64,000 nt of DNA from Pseudonocardia sp. CNS-004 (GCA_001942185.1 MKJV01000033.1:98727-162726), one strand, 5' to 3'; positions 1 through 9,249 are shown, counted from the first letter of the stretch. Numbers and translations: made by a program. The notes: generated by a model from the letters alone, not told the origin.

Positions 1-1083
1 GCCGCCGAGGAGCGCCCCGCCCACGCCCTGGGTGGCGACGGCGAACGACGGGACCGCGAGTACGGCGATGAACACCCCGCCGAGCACGAACGTGCGCTGC
101 AGCCCGTAGCGCGCCATGAAACGGCCGGTGAGCAGCGTCGCGGCGATCATGACGACGTTGATCGCGAGCGAGATGTAGTACGACTGGCCGCTGCTCAGGC
201 CGCCCTCGCGCTGCATGAAGGTGATGAAGTAGGAGGACAGCACCGGGGTGATCAGCGCGTAGGCGGAGACGACGAGGAAGAACAGCACCATGGTGGGCAG
301 CTGCGAGCGGAGGGTCTCGCGGATCGGCGCCGCCTTGTGCTCCTGGCCCTGGCGCTGCTGCGCGACCTTCTCGAACGTGGGCGTCTCGGCGACCCGCTTC
401 CGCAGGTAGACCCCCGCGAGGCCCAGCGGGGCCGCGAGCAGGAAGAGCAGGCGCCAGCCCCACGCCTCGAAGGCGGCCTCACCGAGCACGGTCGAGAGCA
501 GGCCGGCCGCGAGGACCGCCGCGGAGATGCCGACGAAGGTCGTGGTGACCAGGTAGCTGACCCGCACGGCGCGGTCGCGCGGCGCGCTGTGCTCGTAGAC
601 GAAGCTGATGGCCGAGCTGTACTCGCCGCCCGTGCCCAGGCCCTGCAGGAGCCGACAGAGGGTGAGCAGGATCGGTGCCCCCACGCCGATCGCCGCGTAC
701 CCGGGCAGGGCTCCGATCAGCGCGGTCCCCGCGCACATCAGCAGGATCGTGAACGACAGCGCGCGGCGGCGGCCGAGGGTGTCGCCCAGCCAGCCGGCGA
801 AGAGCCCGCCCAGCGGCCGGCTCACGTACGTGATCGCGAAGATCGCGTAGGCGCCGATCAGGCCGACCGTCGGGTCCTCGTTGGGGAAGAACTGGGTCGC
901 CATGACCGAGGCGACCACGCCGTAGACCGCGAAGTCGTACCACTCCGCGAAGTTGCCGACCGCGGCCGAGATGACGATCCGGCGCGTCGACCGGCCGCCG
1001 CCGGTGCCGGGCGGAGGTCCCGCGTCGCCGCCGCTACCAGGTCGGACGGTCTGGTGCGGGCCGGGTCGTCGCTGACGCTCATG
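1..1083 (-). CDS. MFS permease, metabolite:H+ symporter type (partial, one indel)
   Basis: This is the 5' part of a major-facilitator permease that runs off the left edge. After a short hydrophilic N-terminus the protein shows the hallmark NFAEWYDFAVYG of the metabolite:H+ symporter group (ShiA/ProP-like carriers of small organic acids or osmolytes), then several hydrophobic helices and the RRR loop between helices 2 and 3. The ATG at 1083 has a good AGGAG about seven bases upstream. The N-terminal 30 codons and the remainder are in different frames; one missing G near 991 would join them. It is transcribed divergently from the CoA-transferase operon, so it probably imports the acid that operon degrades. 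The substrate is inference. Confidence 0.8.
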
Positions 1084-1125
1084 GGGCTCTCCTCGCTGCT
1101 CTGCGCGGGCCGTCCGATTGTGGAC

Positions 1126-1279
1126 GAGCCATATAATGGCTCTAGATCGGCAAAACCGACCACATTATGGATCGGAAGGGTGCGGGCGCGGGCGGCGATT
1201 GTCAAGGCTCCCGTTGAACCCGGGCCGCTTGACTGTCATCGCTAGCAACCATAATGTGGCGCTATCGACCAGATAATGG
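1126..1279. promoter_or_regulatory. Four-copy operator cluster in the divergent promoter region
   Basis: Four related 11-base elements lie between the divergent genes: CCATATAATGG inside a 7+3+7 dyad (GAGCCAT-ATA-ATGGCTC, 1126-1142), CCACATTATGG (1160-1170), CCATAATGTGG (1249-1259, exact reverse complement of the second) and CCAGATAATGG (1269-1279). The third covers the predicted -10 box of the rightward promoter and the fourth lies just upstream of the ribosome binding site. Such arrangement suits a repressor, probably GntR or IclR class, but no regulator gene is adjacent inside the window. The sites are seen; the protein is inferred. Confidence 0.6.
1229..1257 (+). promoter_or_regulatory. 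Predicted sigma-70-type promoter of the CoA operon
   Basis: A TTGACT -35 box (1229-1234) and a TAATGT -10 box (1252-1257) are separated by 17 bases. This is a good housekeeping-type promoter for a high-GC actinomycete, and transcription would start about 30 bases before the GTG of the first gene. The -10 box overlaps one of the four operator-like repeats. Confidence 0.6.
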
Positions 1280-1293
1280 CTTGGAGGTCATCG

Positions 1294-2217
1294 GTGACCC
1301 GTTCCCCCTCCCGTCCACCGGACGCCGCGGCCCGGCGCACGTCGAAGCTCGTGTCGCTGTCCGAGGCGGCGGCCCTCGTGACGCCGGGGTCGTTCGTGGC
1401 GGTCGGCGGCCTGTGGTTCCAGAACAACCCCTCGGCGCTCGTGCGCGAGGTGGTGCGCCGGGGCCCGGGCGAGCTGACGATCGTCGCCGCCCCGCCGTCC
1501 AGCTACGCCGTCGACCTGCTCATCGGCTCCGGGCTCGTCCGCACCGCCTACGTCGCGCACGTGTCGTTCGACCACCTCGGTCTCGCCCCCAACCACCGGC
1601 GCGCGGGCGAGACGGGGACGGTCGACCTCGTCGACTGCGACGAGGCCACCGTGCTCGGCGGCCTGATGGCGACGCTGGAGGCGCTGCCGCACCACCCCGT
1701 CACATCGATCGCCGGCACCGACCTGACCCGGACCTCGCCACTGGCCGCGCCCCGCGACGTCGACGGCCGGGGCCCGGTGCCCGCACCACCGGCGATGCGC
1801 CCCGACGTCTGCCTGCTGCACGCGCAGGAGGCCGACGAGTACGGCAACGTCCGGAACCTGGGCACGCCGTTCTGCGACCCGCTGCTCGCGAAGGCGTCCC
1901 GCACGGTGGTGGTGACCGTCGACCGGATCGTCACCAACGACGAGATCCGGTCCGCGCCCCACCGGACCGTGCTGCCGGGCTACCTGGTCGACGCGGTCGT
2001 CGAGGCGCCCTATGGCGCGCATCCCTGCGCGAGCCAGGGCCACTACGTCCACGACGAGGAGCAGCTCCGCGCGTACCTCCACGCCGGGCGGACGGCGGAG
2101 ACGTGGCGGTCGGAGTACCTCGAGCCCCGGGTCCTCGGCGTCGCCGAGGGCCCCGACTACCTCGCCGCCGTCGGCGGTGCCCAGCGGATCGACGGCCTCG
2201 AGGAGAGCGTGCGATGA
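1294..2217 (+). CDS. CoA-transferase family I, subunit A-like
   Basis: This 307-residue protein has the alpha-subunit fold of family I CoA-transferases (GctA/IpdA-like), beginning with SLSEAAALVTPGSFVAVGG and including the QEADEYGNV segment typical of the family. GTG at 1294 is preferred because GGAGG stands six bases upstream; an in-frame ATG at 1276 lies inside an operator repeat and has no ribosome binding site. The stop overlaps the start of the B subunit by four bases, so the two are translationally coupled. The expected role is CoA transfer or, as in steroid-degrading IpdAB, CoA-ester ring hydrolysis. The choice depends on the B subunit, which lacks the usual glutamate. Confidence 0.8.
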   Translation: MTRSPSRPPDAAARRTSKLVSLSEAAALVTPGSFVAVGGLWFQNNPSALVREVVRRGPGELTIVAAPPSSYAVDLLIGSGLVRTAYVAHVSFDHLGLAPNHRRAGETGTVDLVDCDEATVLGGLMATLEALPHHPVTSIAGTDLTRTSPLAAPRDVDGRGPVPAPPAMRPDVCLLHAQEADEYGNVRNLGTPFCDPLLAKASRTVVVTVDRIVTNDEIRSAPHRTVLPGYLVDAVVEAPYGAHPCASQGHYVHDEEQLRAYLHAGRTAETWRSEYLEPRVLGVAEGPDYLAAVGGAQRIDGLEESVR

Positions 2218-3029
2218 CGAGCGTCGAGACGCAGACCGGCACGGCGGAGGCCGGGCCCGGCTCCGGGATCAGCTACAGCCCCGACGAGCTGATGACCGTC
2301 GTGATGGCGCGCGAGATCCGGAACGACGACCTCGCTGTCACCGGGGCGAGCTCACTGGTCCCCGTCGCGGCCTGCCTGCTGGCGCAGCAGCTGCACGCGC
2401 CCGACATGACGCTGATCCTGCCGTCCGGGGTCGTCAACCCGCGGCCCGGCAGGCTCTACCGGTCCGCCTCCGACGGCCGCTGGGTGACCGGCGCCGAGGC
2501 GGTGGGCACGGGCTACGACCTGTTCGAGATGTCGGAGAACGGCCGGCTCTCGGTGATGTTCTACGGCGGGGTCCAGCTCGACCGGCACGGCAACGTCAAC
2601 CTGCACGGCACGGGGTACCGGGACGGCCGTCCGAGCTTCCGTGGCCCGGGACTGGCCAACACCTCGTTCGCCGTGGTCTCCGGGCGGATCATCCTGTTCT
2701 CGGCGCACCACACCCGCCGCACGTTCGTCGACCGGGTCGAGTTCCTGACCGCGGCCGGCCACCTCGACGGCGGGGACTCCCGGGCCCGGGCCGGGATCAC
2801 CACCGACGGACCCGTCTGCTGCATCACCCCGCTCGTGACCTTCGGCCTCGACGACGGCGCGATGACCGTGCGCAGCATCCACCCGGGCGTCGACCCGGAG
2901 ACCGTGATCGACCGGACCGGCTTCGCGCTGCCCACTGCGCCGCCGTGGCCCGTCACCGCCGGGCCGACGCCCGACGAGCTCGACGTGCTGCGCCGGGTGG
3001 TCGACCCCACCGGCGAACTCGCCCGCTGA
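2214..3029 (+). CDS. CoA-transferase family I, subunit B-like, catalytic Glu apparently absent
   Basis: The 271-residue partner of the preceding gene resembles GctB/IpdB. It carries the GGVQLDRHGNVNLHG segment near residue 115, equivalent to the GAxQID-x-YGN motif. In glutaconate CoA-transferase the nucleophilic Glu lies in an ESG motif; here the aligned segment near residue 70 reads LPSG, with Pro at that position. IpdB also lacks the Glu and works with IpdA as a hydrolase of a ring-keto CoA ester, so a hydrolase role is a real alternative to CoA transfer. An SENG string occurs near residue 107 but is in the wrong part of the fold. The alignment is from memory. Confidence 0.75.
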   Translation: MTSVETQTGTAEAGPGSGISYSPDELMTVVMAREIRNDDLAVTGASSLVPVAACLLAQQLHAPDMTLILPSGVVNPRPGRLYRSASDGRWVTGAEAVGTGYDLFEMSENGRLSVMFYGGVQLDRHGNVNLHGTGYRDGRPSFRGPGLANTSFAVVSGRIILFSAHHTRRTFVDRVEFLTAAGHLDGGDSRARAGITTDGPVCCITPLVTFGLDDGAMTVRSIHPGVDPETVIDRTGFALPTAPPWPVTAGPTPDELDVLRRVVDPTGELAR

Positions 3030-3042
3030 TCAGGAGGAACCA

Positions 3043-4344
3043 GTGTTCGACAAGACCGCACTCAAGGGGCTGCGGGTCATCGACTTCTCCCGCGTCGTGG
3101 CGGGCCCCTACTCGACGATGCTGCTCGGCGACATGGGCGCCGAGGTGATCAAGATCGAGCGGCCGGGCGTCGGTGACGACAGCCGGAGCTGGGGGCCGCC
3201 GTTCCTCGGGGAGGTGAGTACCTACTTCCTCGGGCTCAACCGCAACAAGCGCAGCGTCGCCCTCGACCTCGCGAGCGAGGAGGGCGCCGAGGTGGCGCGC
3301 GCGCTGGTCCGCGACGCCGACGTGGTGGTCGAGAGCTTCCGGCCCGGGGTCATGGACCGGCTCGGCCTGGGCTACGAGCGGCTCCGGGAGCTCAACCCGG
3401 GGCTGATCTACTGCGCGATCTCCGCGTTCGGCCAGGACGGGCCGTACCGGGAGCGGCCCGGCTACGACCTGATGATCTCCGCCCTCGGCGGGATGATGAG
3501 CATCACCGGCACGCCCGGCGGCGAGCCCGTCAAGATCGGCGTCGCGATGATCGACGTCGCGACCGGGCTGCACGCCGCCCTCGGCGTGGTCTGCGCGCTG
3601 CACCACCGCACGGTCACCGGGCAGGGCCAGCGGGTCGACGTCTCGCTGCTGAGCACCGAGCTCGCGGTGCTCATCAACGCCGCCAGCCAGTACCTCATCG
3701 GCGGGAGCGTCGCGGAACCCCAGGGGTCCGCCCACGCCAATGTCGTCCCCTACCAGGCGTTCCCGACCAGCGACGGGCACGTCCTGCTCGGCTCGCCCAA
3801 CGACAAGCTGTTCCGGGTACTGGCCGACGCGCTGGGCAGGCCCGAGTGGAAGACCGACCCCCGCTTCACCACCAACGACGCCCGGATCGTCCATCGCGAC
3901 CTCCTGATCCCGATGATCGGCGAGATCACCCGGACCGAGTCGGCGGCGCACTGGGTGGACGTCCTGTCCCGCACGGGTGCGCCGGTGGCACCGATCAACC
4001 GCATGGACGCCGTCTTCAAGGACCCCCAGGTCCAGCACCTGAACCAGGTCGCCGAGGTCGAACACCCGATGTTCGGGACGCTGCCGGTCGTGACCTCGGC
4101 GCTGCGGCTCTCCGAGACCCCGCCGGTCGTCGGGGAGGCGGCGCCCCGCCTGGGGCAGCACACGCGCGAGGTGCTGGAGCGCTGTGCCGGGCTGGCGCCG
4201 GAGGACATCGACCGCCTGGTCGAGTCCGGGGTGGTCGAGCACCGCCCGCCGACCGACGACCCGTCCGCGCCCCCGCCCGTGGTGTCCGACGAGCGGCTGC
4301 CGTCGCCGTCGCCGATGCCGGCTCCCAACTCCGGTGCGCTGTGA
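3043..4344 (+). CDS. CaiB/BaiF family (class III) CoA-transferase 1
   Basis: This complete 433-residue protein is a formyl-CoA-transferase-type enzyme. It begins with the family signature LKGLRVIDFSRVVAGP and has GYDLMISALGG, whose Asp (about residue 142) corresponds to the catalytic Asp of Frc. It would move CoA from a donor thioester to a carboxylic acid, activating the substrate. The GTG start is preceded by AGGAGG. The last 35 residues are a proline-rich extension beyond the fold. It overlaps the next gene, a second CaiB-type protein, by four bases, and the two may form a heteromer as some paired CaiB enzymes do. Confidence 0.85.
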   Translation: MFDKTALKGLRVIDFSRVVAGPYSTMLLGDMGAEVIKIERPGVGDDSRSWGPPFLGEVSTYFLGLNRNKRSVALDLASEEGAEVARALVRDADVVVESFRPGVMDRLGLGYERLRELNPGLIYCAISAFGQDGPYRERPGYDLMISALGGMMSITGTPGGEPVKIGVAMIDVATGLHAALGVVCALHHRTVTGQGQRVDVSLLSTELAVLINAASQYLIGGSVAEPQGSAHANVVPYQAFPTSDGHVLLGSPNDKLFRVLADALGRPEWKTDPRFTTNDARIVHRDLLIPMIGEITRTESAAHWVDVLSRTGAPVAPINRMDAVFKDPQVQHLNQVAEVEHPMFGTLPVVTSALRLSETPPVVGEAAPRLGQHTREVLERCAGLAPEDIDRLVESGVVEHRPPTDDPSAPPPVVSDERLPSPSPMPAPNSGAL

Positions 4345-5497
4345 GCGGCGCCCGGGACGGCGGCGATCCGCTCGCCGAGGTCGTGGTGGTCGACATGTCG
4401 ACCTCCTACGCAGGACCCACCGCGGCGATGTACCTCGCGGACCTCGGGGCCCGCGTGATCAAGGTCGAGCGCCCCGGCCACGGTGACGATGCCCGGAGCT
4501 GGGGCCCGCCGTTCGTGGACGGGGGCTCGGCGTGGTTCGCCTCGGCGAACCGCAACAAGGACAGCATCGTCCTGGACCTGCGGACCGAGCCGGGCCGGAC
4601 CGAGCTGGACGGGCTGCTCGAGGGCGCGGACGTGCTCGTGGAGAACCTCAACCCGACGAAGCTCGCCGGGCTCGGGCTCGACCCGGAGACCGTGCGGCGC
4701 CGGTTCCCGAAGCTGGTCTACTGCGCGCTCTCCGGGTTCGGCCTCACCGGGCCCGACGCCGGTCTCGCCGGTTACGACCTGATCGCCCAGGCCCGCTCCG
4801 GCCTGATGTCGGTGACGGGGGCGGCCGGTGGTCCGCCGCAGCGGGTGTCCACGGCGCTGTCCGACGTCGTCGCCGGCATGTGCGCGGCGCTGGCGGTCTC
4901 CGCGGCACTGGTCCGCCAGCGCACGACCGGGCAGGGGGAGCTGGTCGACGTCTCGCTCCTCGACGTCGACCTCGCCCTCATGGCGCCCCGCCTGGCCGCC
5001 TACCTCGCCGGCGGCCCCGAACCCGCACCCAGCGGCGGGACGGACTCGGTGCTCGCGACCTACCAGACGTTCCCCACCGCCGACCGGGACATCGCCGTGG
5101 CGATCGGGAACGACGCGATGTGGCGGCGGTTCTGCTCGGTGGTCGAGCTCGACGCCCTCGCCGACGACCCCGGTCTGGCCACCAACGCCGACCGCCAGGC
5201 TCGCCGGCCGGAGCTCGTCGCGGCGATCAGCGTCCGGCTGGCCCGCCGGCCCGCCGTGGAGTGGACCGACGCACTGCAGGCGGCCGCGATCCCGTGCTCG
5301 CTGGTGCAGAGCCTGTCGGAGGTGGTCGAGGACCCGCAGGTGCGGGCCCGGGGCGCCTGATGCCGGTGCCCGGCTCCGGCGGGCGGCTGCACACCGTGCA
5401 CCCGCCGTTCCGGCTCGGGTCGCAGTCGCACCCGCGCAACGAGCGCTTCCCGGACCTGGACTCGCTGCGCGCCGGCACCGAGGCGGTGCAGTCGTGA
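4341..5497 (+). CDS. CaiB/BaiF family CoA-transferase 2 (one indel)
   Basis: This second class III CoA-transferase would be 385 residues after repair. GTG at 4341 overlaps the previous stop. The N-terminus carries LAEVVVVDMSTSYAGP, followed by VIKVERPGHGDD and GYDLIAQARSG with the likely catalytic Asp near residue 146. As sequenced, a stop is reached at 5360, but the normal C-terminal GSGGRLHTVHPPFRLG segment continues in the next frame; GCCTG near 5356 reading as GCCCTG restores it. Two CaiB genes in tandem suggest that either two acids are activated or the pair makes one heteromeric enzyme. Confidence 0.8.
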
Positions 5498-6360
5498 CCG
5501 GCGCCCGGACCTCGCTCCGGCCCGCCCCCGATTTCGTCGCCGTCGAGCGCCGGGGCGCGGTGGCGGTGCTGATGCTCGACCGGGCGCACGCCCACAACGC
5601 CCTCAACCGGCAGCTGCTCGACGAGCTCGACGCCGCCGTCGCCGCGGCGGCCGCGGATCCCGCCGTTCGCTGCGTCGTGATCACCGGCGCGGGGGAGAAG
5701 GCGTTCAGCGCGGGCGCGGACCTCGACGAGCTGAGGGACCTCACGGTCGCGCAGGCCACCGAGGTGCTGGCCCGCGGCCAGGCGGTCCTGCGGCGCATCG
5801 CGGCCGCCCCGGTCCCCGTGATCGCGGCGGTCAACGGGCACGCCCTCGGCGGGGGCTTCGAGCTCGTCCTGAGCTGCACGTTCCCCGTGCTGTCGGCGCG
5901 CGCGACGCTGGCGCTGCCGGAGACGGGCCTCGGGCTCATGCCGGGCTACGGCGGCACGCAGCGGCTGCCCCGGCTCGTCGGCCGCTCGGCGGCCGCGCAC
6001 CTGATGCTGACCGGCACCCGCATGGACGCCGACCGCGCCCACCAGCTCGGCCTCACGCCGCTGCCGCCGGTGCCGGGCACCGCCGCGGACGTCGTCTCCG
6101 CCGCGGTCGAGGTCGCCGACACGATCGCCGCCCGCGGTCCCGCCGCCGTGCGCGCCGTCCTCACCGCGATCGGCGCGGACGGCCCGCTGGAGGCCGGCCT
6201 GACCCTGGAGGCGGCACTGGCCGGCGCGGTGACCGGCGGGACCGAGGCGGCCGAGGGCATCGCCGCCTTCCGCGCCCGGCGCCCACCCCGGTTCGCCGAC
6301 CTCGCCGACGCCACCGGCACCACCCATCCCCACCGAACACCAGCAGAGGAGCCGCGATGA
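5494..6360 (+). CDS. Enoyl-CoA hydratase/isomerase family protein
   Basis: This 288-residue crotonase-fold protein has the oxyanion-hole motif HALGGGFELVLSC and the LPETGLGLMPGYGGTQRLP segment. Glu123 and Glu143 match the two catalytic glutamates of true hydratases, which are also 20 residues apart, so hydration of a 2-enoyl-CoA is likely. GTG at 5494 overlaps the preceding stop, and its own stop overlaps the next ATG, so it belongs to one tightly coupled operon. An alanine-rich linker lies between the N-terminal strand and the core. Confidence 0.85.
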   Translation: MTGARTSLRPAPDFVAVERRGAVAVLMLDRAHAHNALNRQLLDELDAAVAAAAADPAVRCVVITGAGEKAFSAGADLDELRDLTVAQATEVLARGQAVLRRIAAAPVPVIAAVNGHALGGGFELVLSCTFPVLSARATLALPETGLGLMPGYGGTQRLPRLVGRSAAAHLMLTGTRMDADRAHQLGLTPLPPVPGTAADVVSAAVEVADTIAARGPAAVRAVLTAIGADGPLEAGLTLEAALAGAVTGGTEAAEGIAAFRARRPPRFADLADATGTTHPHRTPAEEPR

Positions 6361-7280
6361 GCACGGCCACCAGGACATCTCCCACCGACGGCGGCACCGT
6401 CGCGCCCGCGACGGTCGAGCGGGTCGCGGTCGTCGGCGCAGGCACGATGGGATCGGGCATCGCCGTGGTCGCCGCGCGGGCCGGCCTGCCGACCACGATC
6501 TACGACGTGGACGCCGACCGCGCCGCGGCCGGGCTCGCCACGGCCCGCCGCTTCCTCACGAAGAGCGGCGAGCTCGGCAAGCTGCCCGCCGCGCTGGTCG
6601 AGAGCGCCGTCGAGAACCTCACCGCCACCGCCGACCTCGCCGACCTCGCCGGGGCCGACGTCGCCGTCGAGGCCGTGTTCGAGGACCTCGCGGTCAAGCA
6701 CGAGCTGCTCGGCCGCCTCGACGACGTCGTCGCCCCCACCGCCCTGATCCACACCAACACGTCCACGCTCTCGGTCACGGCGATCGCGTCCGGTTCGCGG
6801 CACCCGGAGCGCGTGGTCGGCACCCACTACTGCAACCCCGCGCCGATGATGGACCTGGTCGAGGTCGCGGTGGGTCCGCGGACCTCCGAGGACGCGCTGC
6901 GGCGCACCCGCGAGTTCCTCGCGCTGGCCGGCAAGACGACCGTCCTGACGAAGGACCGCCCCGGGTTCATCGTGAACCGCTTCCTCATCCCGTGGGAGAA
7001 CAACTGCATCCGGGCCCTGGAGTCCGGCGCCGGAACGGTCCAGTCGATCGACGCCGCCGTCACCGGGGCGCTCGGGCACCCGATGGGCCCGTTCCGGCTG
7101 CTGGACATCGTCGGGCTGGACATCCACCACCAGGTCGCGTCCCGGCTCTACGAGCAGCTGCGCGACCCCCGGTTCGCCCCGCCCCCGCTGGTCGAGCGGA
7201 TGGTCGCCGCCGGCGACCTGGGACGCAAGACCGGGCGCGGCTTCTACGACTACGGCGACACCGCGCTGTTCGGCTCATGA
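6357..7280 (+). CDS. 3-hydroxyacyl-CoA dehydrogenase 1
   Basis: This complete 307-residue NAD-dependent dehydrogenase has the Rossmann motif GAGTMGSG (residues 27-34), the NTSTLSV strand, His157 in GTHYCNPAP, Glu169 in LVEV and the KDRPGFIVNR segment, i.e. the whole catalytic set of the short monofunctional HACD family. It oxidises a 3-hydroxyacyl-CoA to the 3-keto ester. It follows the hydratase with an ATGA overlap, matching the order of beta-oxidation steps. The C-terminal domain ends with GRKTGRGFYDY, as expected. Confidence 0.88.
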   Translation: MSTATRTSPTDGGTVAPATVERVAVVGAGTMGSGIAVVAARAGLPTTIYDVDADRAAAGLATARRFLTKSGELGKLPAALVESAVENLTATADLADLAGADVAVEAVFEDLAVKHELLGRLDDVVAPTALIHTNTSTLSVTAIASGSRHPERVVGTHYCNPAPMMDLVEVAVGPRTSEDALRRTREFLALAGKTTVLTKDRPGFIVNRFLIPWENNCIRALESGAGTVQSIDAAVTGALGHPMGPFRLLDIVGLDIHHQVASRLYEQLRDPRFAPPPLVERMVAAGDLGRKTGRGFYDYGDTALFGS

Positions 7281-7305
7281 CCCACCCACATCCCGGAGGA
7301 CGGAC

Positions 7306-8215
7306 ATGTCCACCCACGTCAGAGAACCCCGATCCGACTTCCGGTCCGTCGCCGTGCTCGGCCTCGGCCTGATGGGCCGCGGGATCGCCCAGGTGATCGC
7401 CCAGGCCGGGATCCCGGTCGTCGTGCTGGAGACCGGCGAGGACCGGCTCGCGGCCGGCGTCGGGGCGATCGCCGACTTCCTCGCCGAGGGGGTGCGCCGC
7501 GGCAAGGTCACGCCCGAGCAGCGCGAGCGACGCTGGGCCGGATCACCGGCACCACCGACGTCGCGGACCTCGCGACCGCCGACCTGGTGATCGAGGCCGT
7601 CGTCGAGTGGGCGGAGGTGAAGCGGGAGCTGCTCGCGGCGGTCGGCGCGCTCGTCGCCGCCGACGCGGTCGTCGCGACGAACACCTCGGCGCTGTCGGTG
7701 ACCGACCTGGCCGCCGCCGTGCCGGGCCCGCACCGCGTGGCCGGGCTGCACTTCTTCAACCCCGCGCCGCTCATGCCCCTGGTCGAGGTCGTCGCCGCGC
7801 TGCAGACCGACCCCGCCGTCACCGCGGCGCTCACGGCGTTCGTCGAGCGCATCGGCAAGGTCGCGGTGCCGGTCAAGGACCGGCCCGGATTCCTGGTCAA
7901 CAAGCTGCTGATGCCCTACCTCAACGACGTCGTCGCCGAGCTCGACGCCGGCCTGGCGTCCGCCGAGGGCATCGACACCGCACTGCGCCTGGGGCTCGGC
8001 TACCGGATGGGCCCGCTGGAGCTGCTCGACCTGATCGGCCTTGACACCCACCACCACGCGACGACCAGCGCCTACCGGGCGACGCTCGACCCGCAGTTCG
8101 CTCCGCCGCCCCTGCTGGGGCAGATGGTGGCCGCGGGCTACCTGGGCCGCAAGAGCGGGCGCGGCTTCCGCGTCGGGCGCCGGCGGGCGAGACCGCGGAG
8201 GTGGCGGTGCCGTGA
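7306..8215 (+). CDS. 3-hydroxyacyl-CoA dehydrogenase 2 (two indels)
   Basis: This second HACD-family enzyme would be about 303 residues once two single-G losses are repaired, near 7529 and 8175. Visible parts are GLGLMGRGIAQ (NAD binding), NTSALSVTDLA, LHFFNPAPLMPLVEV with the catalytic His and Glu, and KDRPGFLVNKLL. After the second repair the protein ends in GETAEVAVP with a stop overlapping the next GTG. It is only moderately similar to the preceding paralogue, so the two probably act on different intermediates or stereoisomers. Confidence 0.8.
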
Positions 8216-8988
8216 GCTACCCCGACATCCTCACCGCGACCGACGGCCCGGTACGCACGATCACGATCAACCGTCCCGAGGCCGGCAACAAGATCCGTTC
8301 CGAGACTGCGCACGAGCTCATCGCGGCCCTCCAGGACTTCCGCACCGACAGGTCCCTGCGTGCCGCGGTGCTCACCGGTGCCGGCACGAAGTTCTTCTGC
8401 ATCGGCGGCGAGCACGACGAGCTCGCGTCGCTCGACTACTCTGCCGTCCTGCCGATGGTCGACCTGTACCAGATCATTGACACGACATCGAAGCCCGTCA
8501 TCGCGGCGGTCAACGGGTACGCGGTTGGCGGCGGCAACGTCCTGCACACCGTCTGCGACCTGACTGTCGCCGCCGACACCGCGGTGTTCCGCCAGGTCGG
8601 TCCGATGGTCGGCAGCTTCGACGCCGGGTACGGCACCGCGTACCTGGAGGATACGATCGGCCGCAAGCGCGCCAAGGAGATGTGGTACCTCAACCGCAAG
8701 TACACCGCGGCGGAGGCGCGGAGCTTCGGGCTGGTCAATGAGGTGGTGCCCGCCGCCGAGCTGCTCGACCGCGCCGTGGCCCTCGCCCGGGAGATCTCGA
8801 CCCGCAGCCCGCTCGCGATCGGCGGGCTGAAGGCGGCGTTCTCCGCCCGCCACAACGGCGTGTCGGGGCAGGCCCGCCTCGCGCACGACCAGCTGCTCAC
8901 CCTCTACCTGACCACGGCCGAGGCCCACGAGGTCGCGGCGGCGTTCGGCGAGCGCCGCACCCCCGAGGAGGAGACCTTCTGGTCCTGA
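8212..8988 (+). CDS. MenB/BadI-like crotonase (possible 2-ketocycloalkane-carboxyl-CoA hydrolase)
   Basis: This 258-residue crotonase-fold protein differs from the upstream hydratase. In place of the two hydratase glutamates it has GGGNVL (107-112) and the sequence VGSFDAGYGTAYL (134-146), followed by RAKEMWYLNRKY. This pattern is typical of naphthoate synthase (MenB) and of BadI, which opens 2-ketocyclohexane-carboxyl-CoA by a retro-Dieckmann hydrolysis. With no menaquinone genes nearby and a CoA-ester oxidation operon upstream, ring cleavage of an alicyclic acid is the better reading. The start GTG at 8212 overlaps the previous stop. Confidence 0.8.
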   Translation: MSYPDILTATDGPVRTITINRPEAGNKIRSETAHELIAALQDFRTDRSLRAAVLTGAGTKFFCIGGEHDELASLDYSAVLPMVDLYQIIDTTSKPVIAAVNGYAVGGGNVLHTVCDLTVAADTAVFRQVGPMVGSFDAGYGTAYLEDTIGRKRAKEMWYLNRKYTAAEARSFGLVNEVVPAAELLDRAVALAREISTRSPLAIGGLKAAFSARHNGVSGQARLAHDQLLTLYLTTAEAHEVAAAFGERRTPEEETFWS

Positions 8989-9043
8989 CGCGCCCGGGTC
9001 ACGTCCACCCCGTACCGCCGCCCACACCGCGAGGAGACCCACG

Positions 9044-9235
9044 ATGGCCGACCACGTGTCTGACGACCTGGGCGGGCGCGCCGGCCCCGCGGGGCCGTTC
9101 CACAACCGCTGGCATCCCGGGATCGGCCCGGTGCTGCGCGGCGCCCGGGGGACCGGGTCCGCCTGGACACCCGCGACGCACTTGACGGGCAGCTCACCCA
9201 GGGCAGCACTCGCTGCCGGCACCGGCTCCTCCCGA
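9044..9235 (+). pseudogene. N-terminal remnant of an acetamidase/formamidase
   Basis: The first codons after ATG 9044 include FHNRWHPGIGPVLRG, the conserved N-terminal segment of the FmdA/AmdA amidase family. A frameshift near 9150 brings GDRVRLDTRDALDGQLT, the next conserved block, into another frame. Nothing recognisable follows, so only about 60 of the usual 350 or more residues survive. It is followed directly by a broken SDR gene, which suggests that a deletion joined two gene fragments. Confidence 0.6.
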
Positions 9236-9249
9236 TCAGGTCGAGAGCG

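Noticed and set aside
1254..2213. Upstream 320-codon extension of the CoA-transferase B subunit frame
   Set aside because: It is an out-of-frame shadow of subunit A; the B subunit has its own ATG at 2214 in a normal ATGA overlap.
2953..5939. Long minus-strand open frames opposite the CoA-transferase genes
   Set aside because: They are mirror frames of GC-rich coding DNA; the products are Arg/Pro/Ala-rich low-complexity with no family motifs, while the plus strand has clear enzymes.
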